Numbered from the stretch's first letter, positions 31,265 to 40,265 are shown. The stretch: 48,528 nucleotides of DNA from Candidatus Aenigmatarchaeota archaeon (GCA_011773475.1 WVXN01000001.1:13699-62226), one strand, 5' to 3'. Numbers and translations are program-made. The notes: generated by a model from the letters alone, not told the origin.

Positions 31265-31828
31265 ATGTCTAGTATAGCGGCCCAATATATAATTGATAAT
31301 GAGCAAGAGAAAGGTCGTTATGTAAGATTAGGAAGGAGAGGAATTATTACAGGAATAGTTAATGTAAGTAGAGAGATATTGAGGTTTCCTTATCCAACAT
31401 CAGAAACAGAAGAAGTGGATTTACAAGAAATAATTGAAAATGAATTTTTAGAAGAACCTGAAAAAATAGAAAGAAGAGAAATTGATGGTAAAGAAACAGG
31501 AGAAATAGAAATGCTTAAAGTAGATATCATAGTTCCCTATCTTTCTGAAAAAGGTAAGAGCAGATTGTTAAACGCTACATCAGATCAAGGTTTGGATTTA
31601 GATGTTAAATGTATTGAACGAGACGAAGTTAAAAAATATCTTCTTCCAGGAGAGAATTTTGTAACCACAAACAGCGGAAAATTAAAAAAAATTAGAGTGA
31701 CAGGAGTTCAAACAGACTATACAGATCTCCCTATATTAACTCAAATAGATACGATATTAGGTTTTCCAGATTGTTTTGCAGAAAAACTTAACTCATTTGT
31801 TAAAATGGAGAAGAAATCGGAAAATTAA
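31265..31828 (+). CDS. Uncharacterised acidic soluble protein
   Basis: A 187-residue protein with GTGAT before ATG 31265. Mixed alpha/beta composition, Glu-rich centre (about residues 55-80). No signal or membrane segment and no recognised motif. It follows the cyclic-diphosphoglycerate-like gene by 33 bases, and its stop abuts the stop of the convergent SMC gene with no spacer. Confidence 0.6.
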   Translation: MSSIAAQYIIDNEQEKGRYVRLGRRGIITGIVNVSREILRFPYPTSETEEVDLQEIIENEFLEEPEKIERREIDGKETGEIEMLKVDIIVPYLSEKGKSRLLNATSDQGLDLDVKCIERDEVKKYLLPGENFVTTNSGKLKKIRVTGVQTDYTDLPILTQIDTILGFPDCFAEKLNSFVKMEKKSEN

Positions 31829-34306
31829 TTAACTAGGCATTCTTATTCCAACTAATTTAGATTCGCCTTCTTCCATGCTAACTCCATAAACACAATCAGC
31901 TTCTTGGATTGTAGCCTCATTGTGAGTAATCACAATAAATTGGGAATTAGTAGAGTATTTCTTAATTAGTTCAACTGTCTTCTTTGTATTAGGCCTATCC
32001 AATGCTGCATCAATCTCATCAAGAACATAAAATGGAGCTGGTCTGAATCTTTGAATAGCAAATAAGAAAGCTAAAGCAGTTAAAGTCTTTTCACCTCCAG
32101 ACATTGCATCAATATTCATTAGTTTTTTTCCTTTGGTGCTAGCTTCTATTAACAATCCACTATCCAAACCTCCTAAAAGCCTTAAATCAGCCTCTCCTTT
32201 CATCAAGTCCTTGAAAACAATCTTAAACTCTTCTCTAACACCTTCCAAAGTTTTCATGAAAACCTCTTTTCTTTTTCCCTCTATATCAGCTATTACTTCC
32301 AATATCTTATTCCTCTCTTCAGTCAATTTATCAACCTTTTCTTTTAATTCATCGTAAACAATTTTTTGTTCTCCATATTCTTCCAAGGCTTTCATGTTTA
32401 TTGCTCCAAGAACATTGATTTTATCCATTGTTTCTTTAATCTTGATTTCTAAAGCTCTTGCAGAAATTTGATAGGTTTCTGTTTTCTTATAGTTTTCAAA
32501 TTCTAGTTTTAGATTTTCCAATTCAGCCTCAAATCTTGCTTTTCTAATTCTTAGATTGTTTATCTGCTCTTGATAAGACATTTTTTCTTCAAATAGTCTC
32601 TTTCTTTTGTTTGTTAGTGATTCAAACCTTTCTTCAAGTTTTCCTCTTTCTTTTTGCATTTCTATTAGTTCTTTACTTTCTGTTTTCTCCTTTGTTGTAA
32701 ATTGCTCTAATTCTTTTTCTAATTTTATTATCTCATTCTCCGATTCTTCTATTTCTTTTTGAAGCTGAATTTTATGAGAAGAATATTTTTCTATTTCCTC
32801 TCTTCCAATAAATGCTTTTTTTCTTGTGTAATAACCTCCTATAATAGCTCCTGACTTTTCTATTAGATCTCCGTCCAAAGTAACAAACCTTGCGTTTCCA
32901 ATACCAAGTCTCTTGGCTGTTGAAATATCATCAACAATTAAAGTGTTACCAAAAACAAAAGAAAAAGCATTGTAGTATTTGTTATCAAATTCTATCAAGT
33001 CTAGAGCTATTCCAACTACTCCGTCCTCAAAAGCAAATTTTTTCAATTTTTTACTGTCTTTAGGTTTTATCTTATCCAAAGGAAGGAATCTTGCTCTTCC
33101 TATTCTGTTTTTCTTTAAATATCTAACACATTCTATTGCAACATCTTTGTCAGAAACAATTATATCATTTAAATGAGGGCCTGCTGCAACCTCAATTGCT
33201 TTTTCATGTTTTTTAGAAACCCTTGACAAAGAAGCCATTGTTCCATAAACACCTGTCCAGCCTAAACTTAGAACATCTTTAACTGCCTTGCTAACAGAGC
33301 CTTCTAGTTCTTTTTGTTTTAAGAATTCCAGTCTTTTTATTATGTCATTTGTTCTTCCAATTTGACTTTTATTCATTTCAATTTTGTCTTTTTTCCTTCT
33401 AATCTCAGCTTTTATTCTCTCCACTTCTTTTATTATTGCAATGTCCTTTGTTCTATCAAAAAGTCTTTTAGCAATTTTATTCTTCTTATTTTCAATATTA
33501 TCCAGTTCATTGTCAATTTTCTCTAACTCTTTGTCAATTTCTCCAGATTTTATTTTTTCTATTTTATCATCAAGTCTTTTTATTGATTTTTCAGCAGATT
33601 CTAATTTTACTTTTGCTAATGATGCTCTCGACTTGTCCAAATCAGCAGTTAATTTCTGATACTTCTCAGCAGATTTTTTCTCGTCTTCTAGTCTTTCTAA
33701 ATTTGCTCTTTTTTCATTCAGAATTATATGGGATTCTTTAATTCTTTCCTCAACTGTTAAGAGTTCTCTCTGTGCTTTATTTCTTTTTTCATCAAATTCT
33801 CTGAGCCCTGATATATCATCAATTATTTCTCTTCTTTCTATTGGGCTCATCTCTATTACTTCTGTAACATCTCCTTGTAGAATTATGTTATGACCATCAG
33901 GCTTGATCAAAGCTGGTCTTAAGATCTCCTGAACCGTTTCTCTTGTTACTGTTCTTCCATTGAGTTTGTAAATAGAAATTCCTTTTTTATTTATTCTTCT
34001 AGAAATAGATATTTTATCATCCTCAAAGGGAAACACTTTTGCAGCATTATCAAACCAAAGAGTAATTTTAGCAAAATCTGATGGTGATCTTTTTTTTGTT
34101 CCATGGAATATCATTTCTAACATTCTGTCTGCTCTTAAACTTTTTGCAGAAGTTCTTCCTAAAACAAAACAAAGCGCATCTAAGATATTTGATTTTCCGC
34201 TCCCATTTGGACCACAAACTACAGAAAAATTGCTAGGAAAAGATAAAAAAGTCTTTTTAGGAAAGGACTTAAAACCTTGAATCTCAATTTTTTCTATTCT
34301 TGTCAT
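31829..34306 (-). CDS. smc: Compact chromosome segregation SMC ATPase
   Basis: An 825-residue protein from ATG 34306; an in-frame GTG two codons upstream is possible. Walker A GPNGSGKS is at 32-39. The N head extends to about 175 (ILQGDVTEVIEMSPIERR, then coil). A coiled arm of about 150 residues leads to the hinge (about 335-490, with GVYGTMASL and GGYY ends), a second arm runs to about 690, and the C head has the signature SGGEKTLTAL at 736 and Walker B FYVLDEIDAALD near 760. Typical SMC is 1150-1200 residues, so both arms are about half the usual length. It works with ScpA and ScpB encoded nearby. Confidence 0.95.
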   Translation of the reverse strand: MTRIEKIEIQGFKSFPKKTFLSFPSNFSVVCGPNGSGKSNILDALCFVLGRTSAKSLRADRMLEMIFHGTKKRSPSDFAKITLWFDNAAKVFPFEDDKISISRRINKKGISIYKLNGRTVTRETVQEILRPALIKPDGHNIILQGDVTEVIEMSPIERREIIDDISGLREFDEKRNKAQRELLTVEERIKESHIILNEKRANLERLEDEKKSAEKYQKLTADLDKSRASLAKVKLESAEKSIKRLDDKIEKIKSGEIDKELEKIDNELDNIENKKNKIAKRLFDRTKDIAIIKEVERIKAEIRRKKDKIEMNKSQIGRTNDIIKRLEFLKQKELEGSVSKAVKDVLSLGWTGVYGTMASLSRVSKKHEKAIEVAAGPHLNDIIVSDKDVAIECVRYLKKNRIGRARFLPLDKIKPKDSKKLKKFAFEDGVVGIALDLIEFDNKYYNAFSFVFGNTLIVDDISTAKRLGIGNARFVTLDGDLIEKSGAIIGGYYTRKKAFIGREEIEKYSSHKIQLQKEIEESENEIIKLEKELEQFTTKEKTESKELIEMQKERGKLEERFESLTNKRKRLFEEKMSYQEQINNLRIRKARFEAELENLKLEFENYKKTETYQISARALEIKIKETMDKINVLGAINMKALEEYGEQKIVYDELKEKVDKLTEERNKILEVIADIEGKRKEVFMKTLEGVREEFKIVFKDLMKGEADLRLLGGLDSGLLIEASTKGKKLMNIDAMSGGEKTLTALAFLFAIQRFRPAPFYVLDEIDAALDRPNTKKTVELIKKYSTNSQFIVITHNEATIQEADCVYGVSMEEGESKLVGIRMPS

Positions 34307-34380
34307 TAACACACTAAAATTATTTAGACTTACTTATTTATTTAGTTAATAATATATGCTCAAATTTTATATTGTTTTAT

Positions 34381-35457
34381 ATGAAAGCAATATCTGCTAT
34401 TATAGTTATCATATTAGTTCTAATGATAGTGGTTGCTCTAGCTGCTTTGTCTTATACATTCTTTTCAGGAATATTTACATCAACAACAACCACAACTGAG
34501 GAATCAATAGAAAAGACAACTACAAGTCTCTTAGCTCAGATGAAAATAGAAGGTGCATCTAATAATAATATTTATGTAAGAAATACTGGGCAAACAGACA
34601 TTTCAGACTTATCTGTTTATATCGATGATGAACTAGTAGAAGTTACAATGGTTCCTCCGACTATAGGACCTGGAGAAGTTGGAACAGTAAATATAGAAGA
34701 GTTTGTAGGAAAAAGAGAGGTTGATGTAAAGATAACAACAAGCCAAGGATCTGTTACATTTACAGAAAAACTTGAAGAAATGACTTTTTGTGATAATCCT
34801 GATGTTGTTTTGTGTTTAACATTTGATGAAGGATCTGGAACTGTTGCTTATGATAGTTCGCCGTCTGGAAACGATGGTGAATTAAAGAACTATACAGGGT
34901 CTTGTGGCGGAACTGCTTGCCCTGTATGGGTTAGCGGAAAGTATGGTCATGCTTTAGAGTTTGATGGAATAGGTGATTATGTTGAAGTTCAACATCATGA
35001 AAGTTTAAATCTTAGTACTGATGATTTTACAATGATGGCTTGGTTTAAAGCTGAGAATGATGCTAGTATTGAGCAACCAGATATCATAGGAAAATGGTAT
35101 GGGACTAATCCTGGTTATTATTTTTGGGTGGATAATCAAGGAAACTTAGGAATTGATTTTTTTAATGGCAATAGTACTTCCATATATTCTCTTGAACAGG
35201 TTAATGATACTACTTGGCATCATGGAGTAGTGACTAGAAATGGCATAACATTTAGACTTTATCTTAATGGAGAAATAGCAGGTGAAACCTCTTCCGTTAC
35301 TACCATAAATGCAGATAATACTTTCACTCTGCATATAGGTGGCGACAACTTAGACAATGATTACTATTTCCATGGTTTTATTGATGAAGTCATAATCTTA
35401 AACAGATCACTAACAGCAGCAGAAATAGCAGAAATTTATAATAGTTATAATTTATAA
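34381..35457 (+). CDS. Pilin-like N terminus fused to a LamG surface domain
   Basis: A 358-residue protein from ATG 34381 (TTG 34372 is also in frame). A basic residue followed by a 26-residue hydrophobic helix resembles archaeal pilin-like proteins (MKAISAIIVIILVLMIVVAL). A Thr-rich segment and a beta domain follow. The C-terminal 215 residues are a laminin-G/concanavalin-like fold: VVLCLTFDEGSG, ALEFDGIGDYVEV, a W-x-H pair and FHGFIDEVIILNRSLTAAEI. LamG domains often bind sugars. The role is probably surface adhesion. Convergent with the lipid reductase operon, overlapping by 6 bases. Confidence 0.72.
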   Translation: MKAISAIIVIILVLMIVVALAALSYTFFSGIFTSTTTTTEESIEKTTTSLLAQMKIEGASNNNIYVRNTGQTDISDLSVYIDDELVEVTMVPPTIGPGEVGTVNIEEFVGKREVDVKITTSQGSVTFTEKLEEMTFCDNPDVVLCLTFDEGSGTVAYDSSPSGNDGELKNYTGSCGGTACPVWVSGKYGHALEFDGIGDYVEVQHHESLNLSTDDFTMMAWFKAENDASIEQPDIIGKWYGTNPGYYFWVDNQGNLGIDFFNGNSTSIYSLEQVNDTTWHHGVVTRNGITFRLYLNGEIAGETSSVTTINADNTFTLHIGGDNLDNDYYFHGFIDEVIILNRSLTAAEIAEIYNSYNL

Positions 35458-36621
35458 CAAATGTTTAGCTAAAGAAATAAGATGTGGTTTTCTCATAAGA
35501 ACTTTTGCAAAAACAGAAAGTTTTGAACCTCTAGTAAATTCTATAACATCTGAAGGTTCTAATAATCCTAATAAATCATTTAAATCCTTATCAGATAGCT
35601 TTTCAACAACTTCTCTTAGTTTTTCAATTTTTCTCATTTTGTTCCCTCTTTTTTCCCACCACAAACCATTGAATTTTGATAAAGCTTTTTTAGAAACATC
35701 ATTTTTCTTTAAACATTCTGAAATAATATCTGCTGCCAACTGCCCAGAAACAACAGCCTCCTTTATTCCACCACCGTGTATGGGGTTGACATGATGAGCA
35801 GCTTCTCCGCAAACCAAGAATCCATTAGCAACCATGTCTTTTTCCATTCCTCCAACAGGAACACAACCAGCATTAACTTCTATTATTGACCCTTTCTTGA
35901 TTTGAGGATGGGAATCAAGAAAATTCTCTAAATAAAATTTTGCAGTTTTTTCTCCAGGTACTATTCCGACTCCCACATTAGCTCTGTCCTTTCCTTTAGG
36001 AAAGACCCAACAATAACCACGCTTGGCTATCTCGTTTCCCAGATAAATATCAATGAGTTCTGGATCAATATCTATTCCAGACATTTCATATTGTAAACAA
36101 GAATCAATAAGATGTGGTCTAGAAAAGATATTCAATGCTTGCTTTCTTAGAGGAGATTCTGCTCCAGTTGCACAAACAATCATTTTTGCTTTTTCCTCGA
36201 ATTTTTCTCCAAGAAATTCTCCTTTAACACCAACAAAATAACCATTATTTTCTATTAAATTTGAAATAAACGAATTTGCTTGAATATCTACTCCAGCCTT
36301 TACAGCCCTTTCTGCTAACCACTTATCAAAAACCTTTCTCTCAAGAATAAAGCCTCCGTGACTTAAAACAATTTCAAGATATTTTCCATTTGGAGAATAA
36401 ACTCTACAACCCTTAATTTTTTGTGCAATACATCTGTCAGGAATTTTTCCTATTAATTCCTGTGTACCTTCGCTCAAGCCTTCTCCACATCTTTTTGGGG
36501 AGCCTATTTCTTGCCTTCTGTCAAAGATTTTTACTGAAAATCCGCTTTCTACTAGTTTTTTTCCACAAGCAGTCCCTGCTGGACCTGCTCCTATAACTAT
36601 TACATCCCACATATTACTCAT
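35452..36621 (-). CDS. Geranylgeranyl reductase family protein (archaeal lipid saturation)
   Basis: A 389-residue flavoprotein. The FAD motif GAGPAG is near residues 11-16 and PKRCGEGLS contains the Cys of the P-x-x-CG-E-G-L motif characteristic of digeranylgeranylglycerophospholipid reductases. VCGEAAHHVNPIHGGGI is the second FAD motif. It saturates the isoprenoid chains of membrane lipids. A ferredoxin gene (36877-37050) and a small membrane protein precede it in one overlapping operon; known archaeal homologues use ferredoxin as electron donor, which fits this layout. A second, more divergent reductase is at 4020-5099. Confidence 0.88.
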   Translation of the reverse strand: MSNMWDVIVIGAGPAGTACGKKLVESGFSVKIFDRRQEIGSPKRCGEGLSEGTQELIGKIPDRCIAQKIKGCRVYSPNGKYLEIVLSHGGFILERKVFDKWLAERAVKAGVDIQANSFISNLIENNGYFVGVKGEFLGEKFEEKAKMIVCATGAESPLRKQALNIFSRPHLIDSCLQYEMSGIDIDPELIDIYLGNEIAKRGYCWVFPKGKDRANVGVGIVPGEKTAKFYLENFLDSHPQIKKGSIIEVNAGCVPVGGMEKDMVANGFLVCGEAAHHVNPIHGGGIKEAVVSGQLAADIISECLKKNDVSKKALSKFNGLWWEKRGNKMRKIEKLREVVEKLSDKDLNDLLGLLEPSDVIEFTRGSKLSVFAKVLMRKPHLISLAKHLL

Positions 36622-36880
36622 TCTTCTCTCTTCTCTTAACTATTAAATCATAAAATCCAATTACTATAATTATAAAAATATAACAAATGAAAAAATAATA
36701 AAAAAACAAAAAAACTAATGGAGATATTTCACCAAAATATTTTGAAAAAAGAGTTATGAATAAATTATATGGAATTACTTCTACTTGAAATTCTATGAAA
36801 AGAGCTAAAAGAAAGACAGATAATAATAAAGCTGAAAATAATTTTCTACCATCATAAAAAAAATCTACTATATCAGTCAT
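36614..36880 (-). CDS. Small two-helix membrane protein of the lipid-reductase operon
   Basis: An 88-residue protein with two long hydrophobic stretches (about 12-32 and 50-78) and a short basic C terminus. It is not recognised. It overlaps the ferredoxin stop (ATGA) and the reductase start by 8 bases, so it is translationally coupled to both. It might place the reductase at the membrane; that is inference. Confidence 0.6.
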   Translation of the reverse strand: MTDIVDFFYDGRKLFSALLLSVFLLALFIEFQVEVIPYNLFITLFSKYFGEISPLVFLFFYYFFICYIFIIIVIGFYDLIVKRREKNE

Positions 36881-37050
36881 TTTTCCACCTTAATTGATTT
36901 TACAGGACAAACTCTTTCGCAAATACCACATAAATTACACAATTTTTCATCAAAGATTATGTGTTCCTTTAATTCTAGCGCTCCGAATGGACATACTGAA
37001 ACGCATCCTCCGCAACGAATGCATTTCTTATTATTTATATTCCAGGACAT
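36877..37050 (-). CDS. 2[4Fe-4S] ferredoxin next to geranylgeranyl reductase
   Basis: A 57-residue protein with two CxxCxxCxxxCP clusters: CIRCGGCVSVCP and CNLCGICERVCP. It is a small electron carrier. It is followed on the minus strand by a membrane protein and the geranylgeranyl reductase with overlapping codons, and preceded by AspRS (10 bases). The context makes it the likely electron donor for lipid saturation. It is short and easily missed. Confidence 0.93.
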   Translation of the reverse strand: MSWNINNKKCIRCGGCVSVCPFGALELKEHIIFDEKLCNLCGICERVCPVKSIKVEK

Positions 37051-37060
37051 TATATCAACT

Positions 37061-38398
37061 TTATGGCGAGAGACGCTCAGGGTCCCTAGTAAACAAAACA
37101 GCTTCTCTAATGTTTTTCAGATTTAGGAGTTTCATAGTAAACCTCTCTATTCCTAAACAAAAACCTCCCATTGGAGGAGCTCCATACCTAAAGAATTCAG
37201 TAAACCATCGAAAATTACTTAAATCCAATTTCTTTTCCTTTATATTCTTAATTAATTCTTCGTATCTATGTTCTCTTTGTCCTCCTGAAGACATCTCCAA
37301 CCCCTTATATATTAAGTCAACACTTCTTGCATATTTAGGCTCTTCATCAACTCTCATAACATAAAATGGTTTTAGAGCAAAGGGAAATCTGTTTATGAAA
37401 AAGAAATCACTATCATATTCTTCTCTCACATATCCAGTGAGAAGATTTTCAGCTTCTCTGTTTAAATCAGAACCATCTTTAATATTTAAACCCAGTTTTC
37501 TCAAAATCTTGTAAATTTCAGGAAATCTTAATTCTGGAAAAGGTGTTTTAGGTATTGTTAATTTCTTGTTTAATATTTCTAATTCATTTTTACAATTCTT
37601 TGTCACAAACTTTATGCTTTCCACAATCATCTGCTCTTCTAGCCTCATTGTGTCTGCTTCATCTATTATAAAACTCATTTCTGGAGCTAGACCCCTGTGT
37701 TCACATATGTGAAAAGTTGTGTGGGATTTTTCTGCTCTCCAATTAGGTCCTAAATCAAATATTTTATCAAATCCTGAAATTATTATTAATTCTCTATGTA
37801 ATTGTGGGTCTTGTCTAAGGAATGATTCTTTATCAAAATAAGGAACAGCAAAAACATCAGAACCTCCTTCAGATATTCCCCCGATTAAGCATGGAGTAAA
37901 AACTTGTAAAAATCCTTTTTTAATCAAGAAATTTTGCATTCCTTCAACAAGTCTTGATTGTATCTTAAATATGGCTTGGTTTTCGGGTTTTCTCAAATCC
38001 AATGGTCTTTGGTCTAGTCTTGTATCTAATAAAGCAGGAGTTTTCTTGGTTTCCATTTCTAATGGTAATGGTTTTTCAGCTGTATTGATCAGTTTTATTT
38101 CAATTGGTATTATTTCTCTTCCTCCAGGAGCTTCTCTATTTTCTTTAACAGTCCCTTTAACAGCTATTACGTCTTCTCTTCCCAGAGTTTCAATTTTTTC
38201 TATTAGCTTGGGTATTACTTCTCCGTCTTTAACAGTTATTTGAATAAAACCTTCCCTATCTGCTAATTTAATGAATTTTAACTTTCCTATATCCCTTAGT
38301 TCTCTTATCCATCCCATTACAATAACTTCTTTGCTATCCATTTCTGGAGCTACTTCATTAGAATAATGAGTTCTTTTCCAATCTCCTAAGTTCTCCAT
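37061..38398 (-). CDS. aspS: Aspartyl-tRNA synthetase, divergent
   Basis: A 445-residue class IIb synthetase. The N-terminal OB domain (VIVMGWIRELRDIGKLKFIK) reads the anticodon. Class II motif 2 is RAEKSHTTFHICEHRGLAPEM, and motif 3 is GGFCLGIERFTMKLL, followed by NIREAVLFTRDPERL. It charges tRNA-Asp. Motif 2 normally reads RAEEHxTxRHLNE; here the Arg before His is Phe and the QSPQLYKQ segment reads QDPQLHRE, so the active site is unusual. Whether it also charges tRNA-Asn cannot be decided from this sequence. Confidence 0.9.
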   Translation of the reverse strand: MENLGDWKRTHYSNEVAPEMDSKEVIVMGWIRELRDIGKLKFIKLADREGFIQITVKDGEVIPKLIEKIETLGREDVIAVKGTVKENREAPGGREIIPIEIKLINTAEKPLPLEMETKKTPALLDTRLDQRPLDLRKPENQAIFKIQSRLVEGMQNFLIKKGFLQVFTPCLIGGISEGGSDVFAVPYFDKESFLRQDPQLHRELIIISGFDKIFDLGPNWRAEKSHTTFHICEHRGLAPEMSFIIDEADTMRLEEQMIVESIKFVTKNCKNELEILNKKLTIPKTPFPELRFPEIYKILRKLGLNIKDGSDLNREAENLLTGYVREEYDSDFFFINRFPFALKPFYVMRVDEEPKYARSVDLIYKGLEMSSGGQREHRYEELIKNIKEKKLDLSNFRWFTEFFRYGAPPMGGFCLGIERFTMKLLNLKNIREAVLFTRDPERLSP

Positions 38399-38406
38399 TC
38401 AAACAC

Positions 38407-38685
38407 CTAAAGAGGGCTAAATGGTGGGTTGAAGAAAATTATCCATGTTATGAACCAAACAAACAAATAAACCCAACCACCATTGGACATAAACCATTTA
38501 AACTCTTTTTTTATATTAAATGCTTTTTTATTTATCTCAGCAGTTATCACTAGAAATACCAATGCCAAACTTATTGCAAGATAGTTACCTTGTTCTCCGT
38601 ACATATTTCTTCCCCACTGGCTCAAATAACCTATTATTATTCCAATAATTACATAGACTATCATTGATTTGTTACCATTTTTCAT
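38407..38685 (-). CDS. Small three-helix archaeal membrane protein
   Basis: A 92-residue protein with three hydrophobic helices (about 8-25, 34-50 and 70-88). The pattern IGYLSQWGRNMYG, then a GNYL segment and WVYLFVWFITWIIFFNPP, resembles a widespread short archaeal membrane family (perhaps DUF5379); the family name is tentative. It lies 8 bases upstream of AspRS on the same strand. Confidence 0.6.
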   Translation of the reverse strand: MKNGNKSMIVYVIIGIIIGYLSQWGRNMYGEQGNYLAISLALVFLVITAEINKKAFNIKKEFKWFMSNGGWVYLFVWFITWIIFFNPPFSPL

Positions 38686-38746
38686 GGATATCCTCCTTAT
38701 TCTATTAAATCTACTAATATATAAATTCTTAAAGATTTGGAAAAGC

Positions 38747-39403
38747 TTATTTATACTCTTTCAGTGTTTTTTGCTCTTTTTCTGATATGATATTATTAAC
38801 AGTTATCCAAGAATGCCTTATAAATTCTAAATGTTTTTTCTCTTTTAAACATTTTTTAACAAATTCAATGCTCCTGGCATCATGACTGTAACCAACACCA
38901 AAGTCAAATCCAACTATTTTCTTGATTTCTTCTATTTCTCTATCTCTTTCAAACTTAGCTATTATTGAAGCTGCGGAACAAACAGGGAATTTTAGATCAG
39001 CATAATTTTCAGCTATTATTTCTGTATTGTTTTTAGCTAATGCTAAAAGAATTTTTTTGAATTTCTCTGTTGAAACCTGTGGAGCATCAACATAAGCTAT
39101 ATCGGCTTTCATAGTTTTTATGATCTGAGCCATTTTTTCTGCTTCAATTTTGTTTAAATTGGAAATTTTTCTTAATTCATCTATCTCTTTGGCAGAAACT
39201 TTTAAAGAAACATAATCTTTAGCGATTTTCTTTATTTGAGGATATAAGTTTTTTCTTTGTAATGGAGTTAGTAACTTACTATCCTTTACTCCAATTTTTT
39301 TGAGCTTATTTTCATGTTTTTTGTCTATTAAAACTCCTGCTAAAAACATAGGACCTATAACTGAGCCCCTTCCTGCCTCATCAATACCTAGTATTGTTGT
39401 CAT
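38747..39403 (-). CDS. rnhB: Ribonuclease HII
   Basis: A 218-residue protein from ATG 39403 (a TTG three codons upstream is also in frame). GIDEAGRG at residues 6-13 supplies the first Asp-Glu pair. VKDSKLL, AYVDAPQV and the late GYSHDARS complete the RNase HII motifs. It removes RNA from RNA-DNA hybrids and single ribonucleotides from DNA. It is monocistronic on the minus strand between two membrane-protein and tRNA genes. Confidence 0.95.
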   Translation of the reverse strand: MTTILGIDEAGRGSVIGPMFLAGVLIDKKHENKLKKIGVKDSKLLTPLQRKNLYPQIKKIAKDYVSLKVSAKEIDELRKISNLNKIEAEKMAQIIKTMKADIAYVDAPQVSTEKFKKILLALAKNNTEIIAENYADLKFPVCSAASIIAKFERDREIEEIKKIVGFDFGVGYSHDARSIEFVKKCLKEKKHLEFIRHSWITVNNIISEKEQKTLKEYK

Positions 39404-39425
39404 AAAAATCAACTTTATAGTAATA

Positions 39426-39434
39426 TTTATATAA
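39426..39434 (+). promoter_or_regulatory. TATA box of initiator tRNA-Met
   Basis: TTTATATAA lies 27-35 bases before the tRNA 5' end, the expected archaeal distance. Confidence 0.5.
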
Positions 39435-39460
39435 CTTTTAATGTCTTATAATTTAAACAA

Positions 39461-39538
39461 AGCGGGATAGGGCAGCCAGGAGTGCCCGTCGGGCTCATAA
39501 CCCGAAGGTCGTTGGTTCAAATCCAACTCCCGCTACCA
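39461..39538 (+). tRNA. Initiator tRNA-Met (anticodon CAT), CCA encoded
   Basis: The acceptor stem AGCGGGA/TCCCGCT has A1 paired with T72, an initiator feature. The anticodon arm TCGGG-CTCATAA-CCCGA carries three G-C pairs next to the loop, another initiator mark. The anticodon is CAT. The T arm is GTTGG-TTCAAAT-CCAAC. Unlike the other tRNAs here, CCA (39536-39538) is encoded. Confidence 0.94.
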
Positions 39539-39539
39539 T

Positions 39540-39692
39540 CTATTTTTTAAATCCTAAACTCTGAAAAACGTTAATCTCATCTCCAACTTCTATTTCATCC
39601 TCAACTCTAACTTCCTTTTTTCTTCCATTAACAAGAACAATAGCCGTTTTATCTTTTATTTCAAGAACTTTTCCTTTTTGTACCAAGCACAT
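39540..39692 (-). CDS. hypC: HypC-like hydrogenase maturation chaperone
   Basis: A 50-residue protein beginning MCLVQKGKVLEI, with the essential Cys2 of the HypC/HupF family, and a short beta-barrel pattern (VGDEINVF, ending GF). It carries the Fe(CN)2CO group during [NiFe] hydrogenase assembly. It is shorter than typical HypC (70-90), lacking the C-terminal helix. It follows the 177-residue gene by 4 bases and lies 0.6 kb from the maturation peptidase. Together they match the hydrogenase operon at the right edge. Confidence 0.75.
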   Translation of the reverse strand: MCLVQKGKVLEIKDKTAIVLVNGRKKEVRVEDEIEVGDEINVFQSLGFKK

Positions 39693-39696
39693 AATA

Positions 39697-40230
39697 TTAC
39701 TTGTTTTTCTCTTTTTTAAATTTATTATAGAATCTTAATGCAGTTTCAAACTGTTTTTCATTTAAAAACATATTAATCTTATCTCTATGTAAAATTACCC
39801 AATTGCCAGTTTTTAATTCATTTTCAATTATTATCCCCGGATATGCTTCTGAATCTGTCTTTATCACTCTACCATCAATTGTTTCTGCTACGCATTTAGA
39901 ATCAAATTTGTCAACAATTTTAGCAGGATAAGCAGTACACCAGTCAACTAATCCCTTGTCCTTTGTGTATCTCTCTAACATTCTGATGGTCTTATTATGA
40001 AAATAGAAAAAATATTCAAAAAATCCATATTTACTAACTCCTTGATATGCCATAGGAAAAAATTTTTTTAATAAATCCTCTTCAACTTCTCCTTCTTTCA
40101 AATAATTTTTAATAATGTCAATCTCTTTCTTTGTTGGAACAGCGGGACTGAATATAGGCCTAGTTTCTCCTTCTCTTCTTAAGCAAGAAATAGCCATTTT
40201 TAGAAGTCTTATCTTGTTTTCTTTATCCAT
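39697..40230 (-). CDS. Hydrogenase-associated protein, DUF6390-like
   Basis: A 177-residue protein. The first 90 residues are helical, beginning KIRLLKMAISCLRREGETRP. The second half has WCTAYPAKIVDKFDSKCV and a late NWVILHRDKINMFL then YNKF. This resembles proteins (DUF6390) found beside hypC in hydrogenase maturation clusters; the assignment is pattern-based. A beta segment in the middle resembles a HypC-type fold. It lies directly upstream of the HypC-like gene and is divergent from the maturation peptidase, so a maturation role is likely. Confidence 0.5.
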   Translation of the reverse strand: MDKENKIRLLKMAISCLRREGETRPIFSPAVPTKKEIDIIKNYLKEGEVEEDLLKKFFPMAYQGVSKYGFFEYFFYFHNKTIRMLERYTKDKGLVDWCTAYPAKIVDKFDSKCVAETIDGRVIKTDSEAYPGIIIENELKTGNWVILHRDKINMFLNEKQFETALRFYNKFKKEKNK

Positions 40231-40265
40231 ATAATACTTAAGTATAATCAGAATTAATAAATTTT

